From Candidatus Iainarchaeum sp. (GTDB lineage Archaea; Iainarchaeota; Iainarchaeia; Iainarchaeales; DTGL01): a stretch of DNA of 26,095 nucleotides. The stretch is from the NCBI GenBank assembly GCA_017608995.1, contig JAFCEU010000005.1, positions 1 to 26,095 on the forward strand, written 5' to 3'. Positions 14,780 to 23,986 of this stretch are shown in pieces. The position numbers were made by a program, and so were the translations under genes. The notes under the pieces are model-generated. The model was not told the DNA's origin and did no database searches. It saw only the letters and a list, made by a program, of their open reading frames with translations. Position 1 is the stretch's first letter, and every line of letters begins with the position of its first letter.

Positions 14780-16102
14780 ATGTTGCTAGAATCTCTCCAA
14801 AAGAGCCGAATGCAGGAAATAGTTGATTTTGCTAGCGATAAGAAGCTCATAATTGACAAGGATGCTATTGAGATTCTAGCAAAGCATGATGACTGGCGCG
14901 GTGTTTTAGAAGATATGATCGGGAAAAATATCTTTTTTGTAACAAGGGAAATCATAGAAAAACGAATTCATCACACAAAAATTTCATTAGTTGAAGCGAG
15001 CGGCCAAGCTGAGAAGAGCTCTGAAAAAATGAGTCCAAAATATTGGGCACCAAGATTTAGAATAATGAAGGAGCATGATGTTACAGGTAAAAGCTACACT
15101 GAAGGCACAGTGCAGGATTTCGTTAAACTATTTAGAGATAAGTTCTTGACGCTCAAAAACATACTTGAGCAAAGGCACACATTAAGAGCTAAGCCCATCA
15201 AAAGATTAAAATATGTGAGAGATAAAGAAGAAGTAGAAATTGTAGGGATGGTCTATAGAAAGTGGGAAACAAAAGCGGGGCATCTTGCTTTAGAGCTTGA
15301 GGACCTTGAAGATAGGTGCGTTGTTGTAATACCAAAAGATGACAGATATCTTGAGAATGATAAGGGAAAGATAATGCTAGATGATGTTATAGGAGTCAGT
15401 GGTGTTAAGATAAATAAAGATATGGTTATTGCAAAAAGAATCTTCTGGCCTGATCTGCCGCAAAGGACGCCTAAGTTATTGAAAAAAGAGGTTTATGTAG
15501 CGAGCATATCGGATATGCATGTGGGAAGTAAGCTGTTTTTAGAGAAAGCCTTTCAGCGATTTGTGGAATGGATAAATGGCAATGCTGGCTCAGATGAAGA
15601 TAAAAGGATGGTTAAAAAAATACGATATCTCTTTGTAACTGGTGATAATGTCGACGGCGTCGGCATCTATCCAAAACAGTATGATGAGCTTAATATAAAA
15701 AATGTGAAAGAGCAATACGAAGTATTCTCAAATTATATTCTTCAGATACCAGAGAGAATTCAAATATTTATAATTCCCGGGCAACACGACTCCGTGAGAT
15801 GGGCAGAACCACAGCCGGCAATTCCTGAAAAGCTTGTGCCAAAGCTTTATGAAGCTGAAAACGTGCATTTGTTAGGTTCACCAAGCTGGGTTGAAATTGA
15901 AGGATTAAAAGTGCTGTTATATCATGGCTCTTGCTTACACGATCTATTTTCTAATATTAGCGGCTTGAGCTATGAAAAGCCACAATATGCAATAATAGAA
16001 CTTTTAAGGAAGCGCGATCTAATGCCTGCTTACGGATTAAAGCAACCATATGTGCCTGAGCAAAGGGATTTGGTTATGCGAATTATCGGGGTACAACTAT
16101 AG
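14780..16102 (+). CDS. polB: DNA polymerase D small subunit DP1, broken near its C-terminus
   Basis: DP1 supplies the 3'-5' proofreading nuclease of PolD and holds the large subunit. From ATG 14780 (a TTG at 14768 is less likely) 440 codons are open. An N-terminal helical region and OB fold (about 125-220) precede a calcineurin-like phosphoesterase domain: SDMHVGSK near 244, GDNVDG near 288, PGQHDSVRWAEPQP near 332 and YHGSCLHD near 380. After PYVPEQRDLV the frame fails and stops at 16102. The family continues here with a GHxH metal motif and a conserved strand; GHxH is absent, while the strand is found in another frame (next feature). Metal binding, proofreading and probably folding would be lost if the sequence is right. 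Confidence 0.9.
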   Translation: MLLESLQKSRMQEIVDFASDKKLIIDKDAIEILAKHDDWRGVLEDMIGKNIFFVTREIIEKRIHHTKISLVEASGQAEKSSEKMSPKYWAPRFRIMKEHDVTGKSYTEGTVQDFVKLFRDKFLTLKNILEQRHTLRAKPIKRLKYVRDKEEVEIVGMVYRKWETKAGHLALELEDLEDRCVVVIPKDDRYLENDKGKIMLDDVIGVSGVKINKDMVIAKRIFWPDLPQRTPKLLKKEVYVASISDMHVGSKLFLEKAFQRFVEWINGNAGSDEDKRMVKKIRYLFVTGDNVDGVGIYPKQYDELNIKNVKEQYEVFSNYILQIPERIQIFIIPGQHDSVRWAEPQPAIPEKLVPKLYEAENVHLLGSPSWVEIEGLKVLLYHGSCLHDLFSNISGLSYEKPQYAIIELLRKRDLMPAYGLKQPYVPEQRDLVMRIIGVQL

Positions 16103-16233
16103 TAAATAATAGCACCTGGCAGGATAGAACAGATTATCAAATAAGGCAGGGGCATATACCTACGCCAGGAATTGTGCCTGTGATAAATTTGAAAAATAGG
16201 ATGATATTTGAAAGACATTTCTTGGTGTCCTGA
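16072..16233 (+). pseudogene. polB: Detached C-terminal end of DP1 in a different frame
   Basis: Starting at GGT 16072 this frame gives 53 residues, GYANYRGTTIVNNSTWQDRT then HIPTPGIVPVIN, and a stop at 16231-16233. It is the well-conserved DP1 ending (family pattern NGY.NYRG..-.N..TWQ.QT..Q-..PTPG.VP). Its TGA overlaps the polC ATG (TGATG), the coupling expected of an intact polB-polC pair. The bases GGTTAT (16072-16077) also fit the upstream frame (GAT TTG GTT AT), so the junction looks like a deletion between two GGTTAT copies. The missing part should be about 15-20 codons with length 1 mod 3, containing GHxH. Confidence 0.85.
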
Positions 16234-19200
16234 TGGAAATTATCGCCAGCGAGGAAGTTAAAAAATACTACGAAACCGTGGAGCAAAAAGTAAATAAGCT
16301 CCTAGGCATAGCTAAAGAAGCGAGAGCTAAAGGCTACGATTATGCAACAGATATTGAAACAAAGCCGGTAAGCGATTTGGCGGATAGAGCAGAAACGCTT
16401 GTAGGCCCAAAAGGGGTTGCAAAAAGATACAGAGAGCTTATAGAAACCACTACTGGTGAAAACAAAAGAATAAGAGTTATATTCCAAATATTTGAAGAAA
16501 TAATAAAGCAAAAGTGGTGTAAGATTCCGAATGATGAAAAAAGGATTGAGCAGGCGATAAAAACTGCTCTGGTATTAAACACAGATGGGGTAGTTGTTGC
16601 ACCTATTGACGGTGTGCCTCAAGTAAAGATATCAAAGAATCCCGATGGCACAAGCTACATCGATATTTACTATGCAGGCCCTATAAGGGCCGCAGGCGGC
16701 ACATCCCAGGTTTTGCCACTTATTTTAGGTGATTATGCAAGGCACTTGCTAAATTTAGATAGGTATAAGCCAACGAAGGATGAGATAGAACGATATGTTG
16801 AAGAAATACAGATATATGATGAGATAGTGAGCAGACAATACAAGCTAACTGATGATGAGATAAGAAAAATAATTGCAGGCTGTCCTGTTTGTATAAATGG
16901 CGAACCTACTGAACAAAGAGAGGTATCCGTGCACAGAGATCTGCCAAGGATTCCACACAACAGGATACGTGGCGGTGCCTGTCTGGTGATAAGCGAGGGC
17001 TTAGCATTGAAAGCTAGGAAAGCGCTCAAATTGGCTTCGATGTTTGGCCTTGATTGGAGCTGGCTTGAGGATATAATAAAACATGAGAAATCGGAAAGCA
17101 TTGGTGGAATAGAGCCTTCATATAAATACCTTAGTGGAACCGCTGCCGGCAGGCCGATACTGAGCTATCCCTGCGAAACAGGTGGTTTCAGACTGCGCTA
17201 TGGAAGGACCCGTGCAACGGGTATAATGGCAAAAGCTATGCATCCGGCAACCTTGGAGCTTTTAGATGGGTTTATTGCAATAGGAACGCAGATAAAAGTG
17301 GAAAGGCCTGGTAAAGCGGGTGTTGTAACAGCATGCGATGAAATCGAAGGCCCTATTGTGAAATTAAAGAGCGGCGAGGTAAGGCAGATAAATTCTGTCG
17401 AAGAAGCTCGCTTATTGAAGCCACAGGTAGAAAAGATTCTCTTTCTTGGAGATTTGCTTATACCTTATGGGGATTTTAAGTATAGCGCAAGTCCGTTAGC
17501 CCCAGCAGGCTACAATGAGGAATGGTGGGCATTAGAGCTCAAAGAAGCGGTAAAGAAAGCAGGCGCCAAGCAAAAGGGCATTGATTCACTTATAAAAGAC
17601 CCAAAAAAAATCTCATTTGAAGATGCATTGAAGCTTTCCGAGAGATTCGACATTCCATTGCACCCAAGGTTTACGCATTATTACAAAGCTTTAACAAAGG
17701 ATGAGCTAAAGAAGCTCATAGAAGCCGTTAGCGACGCTGAAAAGGTTGACGATGAGCAAGAATTTAAGCTGGTTTTCGATTCGCTTGATGTTAAGCAAGC
17801 TCTCGAAAAAATTGGCATGCCCCACCGCGTTGAGAACGGCAAGGTTATAGTGCTCAACGAAGATGCTAAGGCTGCTGTTAAGCTTCTTGGCAATAAGGAA
17901 GACCTCAAAAAAATACGGATTGAAGAGGAAAACGACATATGCCAGATTATAAGCAAGCTTTCGGGAATAAAAGTTAGGGATAAAGGCGGCACATTTGTGG
18001 GCGTGCGTATGGGCAGACCCGAGGCATCTGGCGAAAGAGAAATGAAGGGAAAGCCCCACACGCTATTCCCAATAGGCAACTATGGAGGCAATACAAGAAG
18101 CATAAATAAAGCAATGCAGATATCAGAAAAAAATAATGGTATAGAAATAGAGGCTGCTACATTTAAATGCCCAAAATGCAAAGAGGTTACGCCCTTTTAT
18201 TATTGCTACAAATGCAATACAAGAACTATTGCAATTAGATTTTGCCCAAAATGCAAAACAGAAACCACAAAGCAAAGGTGTGCGCGCTGCGGTACAGAAA
18301 CAAGGGCGTTTTCGAGTAGAAAGGAACGTGTTGACCTGCTTGTTAGGAAAGCCTCTGAGAGACTGGGTATAAAAATACCGGATATTGTTAAAGGCGTTCG
18401 CGGTCTAATGAGTAGCGATAAAATTGCTGAGCCTATTGAAAAGGGGCTCCTACGAGCAAAGCATAATCTGCATATATTTAGAGATGGTACAATCAGATAC
18501 GAGCTAATAAACGTGCCAATAACACATTTCAAGCCAAAAGAGATCGGTGTAAGTGTGAAAAAACTTAGGGAGTTGGGATATAACAAAGACATTAATGACA
18601 AGGAACTTATAAGCGAGGAACAAATAGTTGAGATATTCCCTCAGGATATAATTATACATAACAAAGCGGCAGACTTTTTAGTTGGAGTTGCAAGGTTTAT
18701 AGATGACGAGCTAGAGAAGTTTTATGGGCTAAAGCCATGCTATAATATAAATAAAAAAGAGGATCTTATTGGCGAGCTTGTCCTTGGTTTGGCGCCACAT
18801 ACATCAGCAGCAATTGTTGGTAGAATAATAGGTTTTACTAAAGCGCGTGCGTGCTTCGCTCACCCTTATTTCCATCAGACAAAGAGGCGCAACGCAGATG
18901 GTGACCAAGACTCGATAATGTTGCTTATGGATGCGTTGCTCAATTTTTCACATGCGTACTTGCCAAGCTCGCGTGGGGGCAGAATGGATGCACCTCTAGT
19001 ATTTACAACCGTTTTAAGGCCAAATGAAATTGACACTGAAGTATATGAGATGGAAACATGCTGGGAGTACCCATTAGAGTTATATGAAAAGAGTCTCGAG
19101 TGTGCACCAGCGGATGCTGTAAACATAGAAAGGGTTGAACATAGATTAGGTAGTGAAAAACAGTATTCTGGTTTTGGCTATACTCATGAAACCTCTGGGT

Positions 19201-19643
19201 TTGCGAATGGTCCGGAATATTCTACTTATGTAAAATTGAAAACAATGGAAGATAAAATAATTTCTCAGGCAATGCTACAAACTAAGATAAGGGCGGTAAA
19301 TACGAAAGACGCTTTAACAAGGGTTATAGAAACGCATTTATTGCCAGATATTATAGGAAATACGCGTGCTTTTAGTAGACAGCAGTTTAGGTGCACAACT
19401 TGCAACACTAAATATAGACGCATGCCTCTTACTGGCAAGTGCCTAAAGTGCGGGAAAGATACAATTATTCTAACCATCGCAAAAGGCAGTGTTGAGAAAT
19501 ACCTAGAAATAGCGAAAAGGGTTGCTAATGAATATGAGCTAAGTGATTACCTGAAGCAGAGGATTGAGCTTATAGAGGAAGAAATAGGCTCGATATTCAG
19601 AAATGAAAAGGCCGTGCAGAAATCGCTTGGTGAATTTGCCTAA
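16233..19643 (+). CDS. polC: DNA polymerase D large subunit DP2
   Basis: The catalytic subunit of the archaeal replicative polymerase PolD, 1,136 aa, intact and without intein. The N-terminal domain has YYAGPIRAAGGTSQVLPL near 150 and RIRGGACLVISEGLALKAR near 245. The double-psi barrel active site is in TKRRNADGDQDSIMLLMDAL, with the two aspartates of NADGDQD near residues 889-893. A first zinc cluster lies near 646-690 (CPKC, CYKC, CPKC, CARC) and a second near 1054-1072 (CTTC, CLKC). The length is slightly below Pyrococcus DP2. Its ATG overlaps the stop of the DP1 C-terminal frame. The intact reading frame contrasts with the broken partner subunit. Confidence 0.97.
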   Translation: MEIIASEEVKKYYETVEQKVNKLLGIAKEARAKGYDYATDIETKPVSDLADRAETLVGPKGVAKRYRELIETTTGENKRIRVIFQIFEEIIKQKWCKIPNDEKRIEQAIKTALVLNTDGVVVAPIDGVPQVKISKNPDGTSYIDIYYAGPIRAAGGTSQVLPLILGDYARHLLNLDRYKPTKDEIERYVEEIQIYDEIVSRQYKLTDDEIRKIIAGCPVCINGEPTEQREVSVHRDLPRIPHNRIRGGACLVISEGLALKARKALKLASMFGLDWSWLEDIIKHEKSESIGGIEPSYKYLSGTAAGRPILSYPCETGGFRLRYGRTRATGIMAKAMHPATLELLDGFIAIGTQIKVERPGKAGVVTACDEIEGPIVKLKSGEVRQINSVEEARLLKPQVEKILFLGDLLIPYGDFKYSASPLAPAGYNEEWWALELKEAVKKAGAKQKGIDSLIKDPKKISFEDALKLSERFDIPLHPRFTHYYKALTKDELKKLIEAVSDAEKVDDEQEFKLVFDSLDVKQALEKIGMPHRVENGKVIVLNEDAKAAVKLLGNKEDLKKIRIEEENDICQIISKLSGIKVRDKGGTFVGVRMGRPEASGEREMKGKPHTLFPIGNYGGNTRSINKAMQISEKNNGIEIEAATFKCPKCKEVTPFYYCYKCNTRTIAIRFCPKCKTETTKQRCARCGTETRAFSSRKERVDLLVRKASERLGIKIPDIVKGVRGLMSSDKIAEPIEKGLLRAKHNLHIFRDGTIRYELINVPITHFKPKEIGVSVKKLRELGYNKDINDKELISEEQIVEIFPQDIIIHNKAADFLVGVARFIDDELEKFYGLKPCYNINKKEDLIGELVLGLAPHTSAAIVGRIIGFTKARACFAHPYFHQTKRRNADGDQDSIMLLMDALLNFSHAYLPSSRGGRMDAPLVFTTVLRPNEIDTEVYEMETCWEYPLELYEKSLECAPADAVNIERVEHRLGSEKQYSGFGYTHETSGFANGPEYSTYVKLKTMEDKIISQAMLQTKIRAVNTKDALTRVIETHLLPDIIGNTRAFSRQQFRCTTCNTKYRRMPLTGKCLKCGKDTIILTIAKGSVEKYLEIAKRVANEYELSDYLKQRIELIEEEIGSIFRNEKAVQKSLGEFA

Positions 19644-20327
19644 TTATCCACGAAGAATAGAAAAAATAAGGACGAGAAGTACTAAAACTAATATAACAAT
19701 TTGCACATTTCTATTTTTGAGAAGTTTGTAGATGAATCTTCCCAAATCCTTTACAAGCTCTTTAAAGTAATAAAGCCAGCTGCTTGGCTTCTTTAAATCA
19801 TTTATTGTTTCCGCAAACAGTGTTGAAATTTTTGCCTTAGGTTTTTCGCCAATAAGTTCAGCTGAAAACGCATCGATCTTAAAAGTTCTTTTTTCTGGCA
19901 CAGTCAAGTGTATTTCAAAAAAAGGCCAGTAAACGGTGCTTGAACGCAAGCATTCCACGTTTTGCATAGGTACTTCATATTTATGGGAAACCATTATTTT
20001 CGCTATGCGCTCGGCCTCTTCTAAGGTAACTTTCGGTTCAAGCTCAATATACTCTGTGCTCTCATCTATTTCGGTAAGAGTTCCTTTTAAAGGAACGTCA
20101 AAAAGGATGTTGCTATCAACCGCATCAAAAGCAACATTAAGTTTTTTGTACTCTTTAACAATATTATTTTCTGTTTTATAAACGAGGAAGGTAAAAAAAT
20201 AGAAAGGGGCAAAAATCAGCTTTTCACCATCTTTCGTTATTGGTTGCCTGTAGAAGTTCCGTAAAAGCTTTACGGCTTGCTCGAGTTTGAGGGATGGGGG
20301 CAAACAAGGAAGATTAAGCTTTATCAT
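19644..20327 (-). CDS. Tail-anchored protein following sepF, unrecognised
   Basis: A 227-residue protein. Residues 1-200 are soluble with mixed alpha/beta character, including ITKDGEKLIFAPFYFFTFLVY and, near 150, VYWPFFEIHLTVPEKRTFKIDA, which looks like two similar sheet elements (F-A/W-PF-F/E). One hydrophobic segment at about 205-224 (VQIVILVLVLLVLIFSI) ends two or three residues from the C-terminus, so it is likely a tail anchor with the domain in the cytoplasm. It starts 11 bases after the sepF stop on the same strand, which suggests one operon and a possible link with the division machinery. It converges with polC with no gap. No family is recognised with confidence. Confidence 0.7.
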   Translation of the reverse strand: MIKLNLPCLPPSLKLEQAVKLLRNFYRQPITKDGEKLIFAPFYFFTFLVYKTENNIVKEYKKLNVAFDAVDSNILFDVPLKGTLTEIDESTEYIELEPKVTLEEAERIAKIMVSHKYEVPMQNVECLRSSTVYWPFFEIHLTVPEKRTFKIDAFSAELIGEKPKAKISTLFAETINDLKKPSSWLYYFKELVKDLGRFIYKLLKNRNVQIVILVLVLLVLIFSILRG

Positions 20328-20338
20328 TTAAAGCCCTG

Positions 20339-20698
20339 TTACGCCTGGATTCTTTTCTTTATTATCTTTACTTTACTTGGAGTAATCAGAATCCTATCAT
20401 GCGAGATCCTTGCAATGTCACCATCTATTTCCATAATCTGTTCTTTTATTTTGGTTACAAGCTCCTTGAGCTTCAATGCATTCCTTTTTGCCAAGGCCTC
20501 AATATTAAGAAGAATTATATTTCCTTCCTTGGCTTCCTTTATAACACGTTCAGCATCTTCTGGCGAAGTCAAACTTAGGGGTTTTACAAATGCATCAACA
20601 TCCTCATACATTGTTTCTTCTTCAACGTCCAAGGAGTTCAAGAATTCTTCAATGTTTATTGGTTCTTCCCTCTTAAATACCTTGTCTAAAAAAGCCAA
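20339..20698 (-). CDS. sepF: Cell division protein SepF
   Basis: Archaeal SepF anchors FtsZ to the membrane. The product is 119 aa: an N-terminal amphipathic stretch MAFLDKVFKREEP (membrane-binding in the family), a linker with EEFLNSLDVEEETMYEDVDAF, then the SepF core KPLSLTSPEDAERVIKEAKEG, NIILLNIEALAKRN and EIDGDIARISHDRILITPS. TTG 20698 is chosen as start because GAGGTGAT (minus 20710-20703) sits four bases before it and the product then begins as family members do; GTG 20707 would lie inside the ribosome site. ftsZ is not in the window. The tail-anchored protein follows directly, and orc1/cdc6 is divergent across a 143-base gap. Confidence 0.92.
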   Translation of the reverse strand: MAFLDKVFKREEPINIEEFLNSLDVEEETMYEDVDAFVKPLSLTSPEDAERVIKEAKEGNIILLNIEALAKRNALKLKELVTKIKEQIMEIDGDIARISHDRILITPSKVKIIKKRIQA

Positions 20699-20710
20699 AG
20701 TTATCACCTC

Positions 20711-20841
20711 TTAGCAATATGTGCTGTTACTATAATATTTCCTTATACATTATTTTAAGTTTAACGTTTATTATGCACGCTCGCAAAGCTATTTGAATTT
20801 CAAACTGTTTAGTATTTTATTTGTTATTCAGCAAAAACTAT
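20711..20841. other. A/T-rich intergenic region between sepF and orc1
   Basis: About 130 bases hold the divergent promoters. TATA-like runs for sepF lie near 20731-20747 (minus strand TGTATAAGG and AATATTATAG). For orc1 the run AGTATTTTAT (20811-20820) is about 27 bases before ATG 20842. A palindrome TTTGAA-T-TTCAAA lies at 20792-20804. Regions next to orc1 often hold archaeal origins, but no canonical origin recognition box with a G-string is visible, so an origin is only possible. Confidence 0.3.
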
Positions 20842-22047
20842 ATGAGGGTTATGCCAAACCTATTTGAGGGCAAGATTAAAGAAAGTAGCATATTTCTTAA
20901 CAGGGACATAATGCTGCCATCTTATACGCCAGAACGGCTACCATTTAGGGAAAAGCAAATAGAAGAAATGGTTTCAGTGCTTAGCGCAGCTGTAGATGAC
21001 CACAAGCCGGACAATCTATTTCTTTATGGGAAACCTGGCACAGGCAAAACTTCTTGCACGAGACATGTGCTAAATCAACTTGATGAATTTGTTCGTGCAA
21101 AGGGCCTAGCAGTGAAAATAGTGTATATGAACTGCAGGCATTACAATAGCAAATATAAGGTTTTGAGCAGGATAGTGCAGGGGCTTTATCCAGATAGAGA
21201 TTTTATAGGCTATAGTGGCACATTCATCTACGAAAACCTCTTAAAATACTGTAAGGAAAACGCTTGCAGACTGATAATAGGGCTTGACGAAATAGATAAG
21301 ACTAAGGACCTTGATGAGCTGATCTATGCGCTAACGCGCGCGAACGACGAACTTCAGAACTCATCCATAAGTATTTTGGGGATAAGTAACCAGCTTATGT
21401 TTAAAGACCGCTTGGATCCGCGCACTAAAAGTTCGCTTTGCGAAAGAGAACTTGTTTTTCCGCCCTACAATGCTGAAGAGCTTAGAGCAATATTAAAAGA
21501 TCGTGTGAAAATGGCTTTTAAACCAGATGTGGTAGAAGAATCTGCAATAAACCTTGCTGCAGCTATTGCGGCCCAAGAATCTGGTGATGCTAGAACTGCG
21601 GTAATGCTTATGCTTCGAGCCGCCGAGATAGCAGAGCAGGGAAACCATAGTAAGGTTACAGATAAGGAAGTGAAAAAAGCTAAAGAAAGGGTCGAGGAAG
21701 AGATTGTGATGGATATGATCTGTAGCTTGCCAGAGCAGCAGCAGCTTGTTTTGTATGCAATAGCAAGGCTCACAACAGATAAAAAAGGGATTAAGAAGTT
21801 GAGTAATGAGGAATGCGTTCTTTGCTCTGGCGAGGTTTATGATGAATACAGAAAAATTGCAGAAAAGGTAAAAGCTAGCAGCGTTAGCATCAGGTGGTTC
21901 CAAGAGTATATAAATGAATTGGAAATGTACGGGTTGCTACTAACAACAAACTCAGGGAAAGGATTTAGGGGCCATACACGGCTAATTAAGTTAGGTTTTG
22001 ATGGGGAAAAGATAAGAAGCATACTGGAAAAACATCTACTTGCATAA
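20842..22047 (+). CDS. orc1: Origin recognition / helicase loader protein Orc1/Cdc6
   Basis: An AAA+ initiator of about 401 aa. Motifs: Walker A GKPGTGKTSC near residues 63-72; Walker B IIGLDEIDK near 146-154; ISNQLMFKDRLDPR for sensor 1 and the initiator region; SGDARTAVMLMLRAAEIA for sensor 2; and a C-terminal winged helix (residues about 290-401, with SIRWFQEYINELEMYGLLLTT in pieces). ATG 20842 suits a leaderless message from the TATA-like run at 20811-20820; ATG 20851 is a close alternative, while the open frame reaches 20821. It lies near polC and sepF, placing replication initiation, elongation and division genes within 8 kb. Confidence 0.94.
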   Translation: MRVMPNLFEGKIKESSIFLNRDIMLPSYTPERLPFREKQIEEMVSVLSAAVDDHKPDNLFLYGKPGTGKTSCTRHVLNQLDEFVRAKGLAVKIVYMNCRHYNSKYKVLSRIVQGLYPDRDFIGYSGTFIYENLLKYCKENACRLIIGLDEIDKTKDLDELIYALTRANDELQNSSISILGISNQLMFKDRLDPRTKSSLCERELVFPPYNAEELRAILKDRVKMAFKPDVVEESAINLAAAIAAQESGDARTAVMLMLRAAEIAEQGNHSKVTDKEVKKAKERVEEEIVMDMICSLPEQQQLVLYAIARLTTDKKGIKKLSNEECVLCSGEVYDEYRKIAEKVKASSVSIRWFQEYINELEMYGLLLTTNSGKGFRGHTRLIKLGFDGEKIRSILEKHLLA

Positions 22048-22072
22048 CAGTGCTACCGTTTTCAGACTATTT

Positions 22073-23986
22073 CTAATGAGGTGTATTACAAGCGTAGTTC
22101 TCCCAGTTGAAGCCCCATTGCTCAGCAATTCGGGCTTTTGCTTGCTCAAGCTGTTCTTCTATCTTCTGCTCATTCCAGAAGAAAATATAGTTGTTTTCCT
22201 CTGGAGCCACATTGGCATATTGCGGAGCTGTGCAAACAAGCCCATCTTTCATCAGATTGAGCACATCTTGCACTTTCTGTATACGTATCGCTGTTTCTAA
22301 ACTTAATGATTCAGTAGGCTGTCTACTTAAGTCATTAGGCGATGCGAAGATTGAAAGGTTATTTGCGCAGGCGCTGGACAAGGTCATCATCTGGTTATAG
22401 GGCAGATAGAATATTGTACTCATGAAGATGCTCTCGTTGTTTGCTACATTTGGCCAGCGGAACCCAAAGGCTGGCAAATGATACTCACTTATGGCACAAC
22501 ACTCATTAAATGAGCTCGCTGAATTATCTGGAGCTTTATATGGTAAGGCATAGCCGTAAAAATCACCACAGCTCAAACCTGGTGATGTTGCAATACCTGT
22601 CCAATAACTCATGCTGCTTAAACTATCGCCAATGACATTATCACCAGCGTAGAGCTGATAGAATGCCTCTGCAATATTATCATTGCTCTTGATTCCCATT
22701 ATCACGGGTGTTGCCTGGCCGGCATAGAGTTGTATAAATCTATCCACAAGATTTATTTCAAATACTCTGCCGCGAGAATATATATTAAGCTGACTGAAAT
22801 CACGATAAACACTTGTTGTATACTTATCTCTGCCGCCGCTTGCTTGTGTGTCAATAGGAGAATCGTCGGCTACATTAAGCACTATTGGATCATCATTATT
22901 GGTAAAGCCTATACCATAGTCTTTTCTTTCTACTTTGCCATCTTCATCTTCGCGCATTGTTCCTACCAATCCGTTGAAGGGCAGGAAATAGAACGGTGAA
23001 TAAGGTACATCTACACCAACATCATGTATCTTTTCAAATCTAACCTTGATTCTTGCTATGGGCTTTGATTCCTCGAAGAAATCATACTCTTCAGCTTCAA
23101 AGTTGAAATCAAGCGTGACGTTATATAGGCCACTCGTTATTTCTCTAGGCTCAAATGTTAAGCGCTCCGGGTCTGCAAAGTAAATGTGCCATGGAGTGGG
23201 CTCAGAAGTAAACCAGCTCGGCGCTGCAAAGAACCCATGTGTATAGAAGTAAGCAAAGTCCTTTTGGAAGTCTTCTGAGTAGTTATCACCTATTAAATAG
23301 GCTTTGAAGCTTTTGTACTGTTCTAACCCTGCGAAGTCTCCCTGGTTTGCAAGCTCTTCTATTCTATGCAACTTCTGCGCAAGCTCTATTGCAAACTGTG
23401 TTGGATCACAATAGATAAAATCATTACCTAGCTTTTTGTCACATTCATCTATTCCAACAGCAGCATTGCCTGTGAACTCCCAAGAGAGCTTAATTTTTGG
23501 CAATGCAGCTTCCCCGGTTAGGCCAAGCATGCCATCCGGCCCTATGCAAAAGTTTTGATCGTACAAATCAAGTTTAATGTGGAACTTATCACTTCCAATA
23601 TTAGCAATTTGCAAAGCTACTGGTTGCCAGTTAGTTGCAACTTTATCGCTAGCGCCATATAAATCCGTATATTTAACTTCTAACCCAAGGTCATATTCGC
23701 CTGGGGTTATATTTGAAATACGTTGAGTAATTTTAAGAGTCTCATAGGGATACAGAAGTATACCCTCTGGCGGATTCGGCGGAGTCGGTTCTGTTCCAGA
23801 ACCAACTACGATAGTTTTCATTGCTTCATCTGTGCTGCCGCTATCATCTGTGACCACAAGCGATATCTCATAAGTACCTGGCTCTTCGAATGTGTGTTCC
23901 ACAATCGGTCCTTCTGCTGTGTTTCCATCGCCAAAGTCCCAGTCAAACGACACTATATTGCCTGTGCTTGATGTAGCATCAAATTT
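22073..23986 (-). pseudogene. Large secreted surface protein, C-terminal part (PKD domain onward)
   Basis: The third piece of one broken gene (22073-26033). The frame is usable from about 23986: KFDATSSTGNIVSFDWDFGDG begins a PKD domain that runs through HTFEEPGTYEISLVVTDDSGS to about 23810. The remaining 570 residues are not recognised; they contain several cysteines (CDKK, GLSCGD, NECCAI, SSACAN, YACN) and beta-rich segments, and end without a membrane anchor or basic tail. The PKD start is short: the first strand (SPTELTAVIE) is in the previous frame and joins KFDATSS without the usual connecting strand. A GTG at 23953 could restart translation, but has no good ribosome site. Confidence 0.75.

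Noticed and set aside
16030..16218. Minus-strand ORF across the DP1-PolC junction
   Set aside because: It lies opposite the conserved DP1 C-terminal frame and has no start signals; the plus-strand family match explains the region.
16233..19643. Possible intein in PolC
   Set aside because: Inteins are common in DP2, but the NADGDQD and zinc regions are continuous and the length of 1,136 aa leaves no insertion.
20711..20841. Replication origin with origin recognition boxes
   Set aside because: No box with the usual G-string or repeated copies is visible; only A/T-rich DNA and one short palindrome, so the origin is kept as a possibility only.
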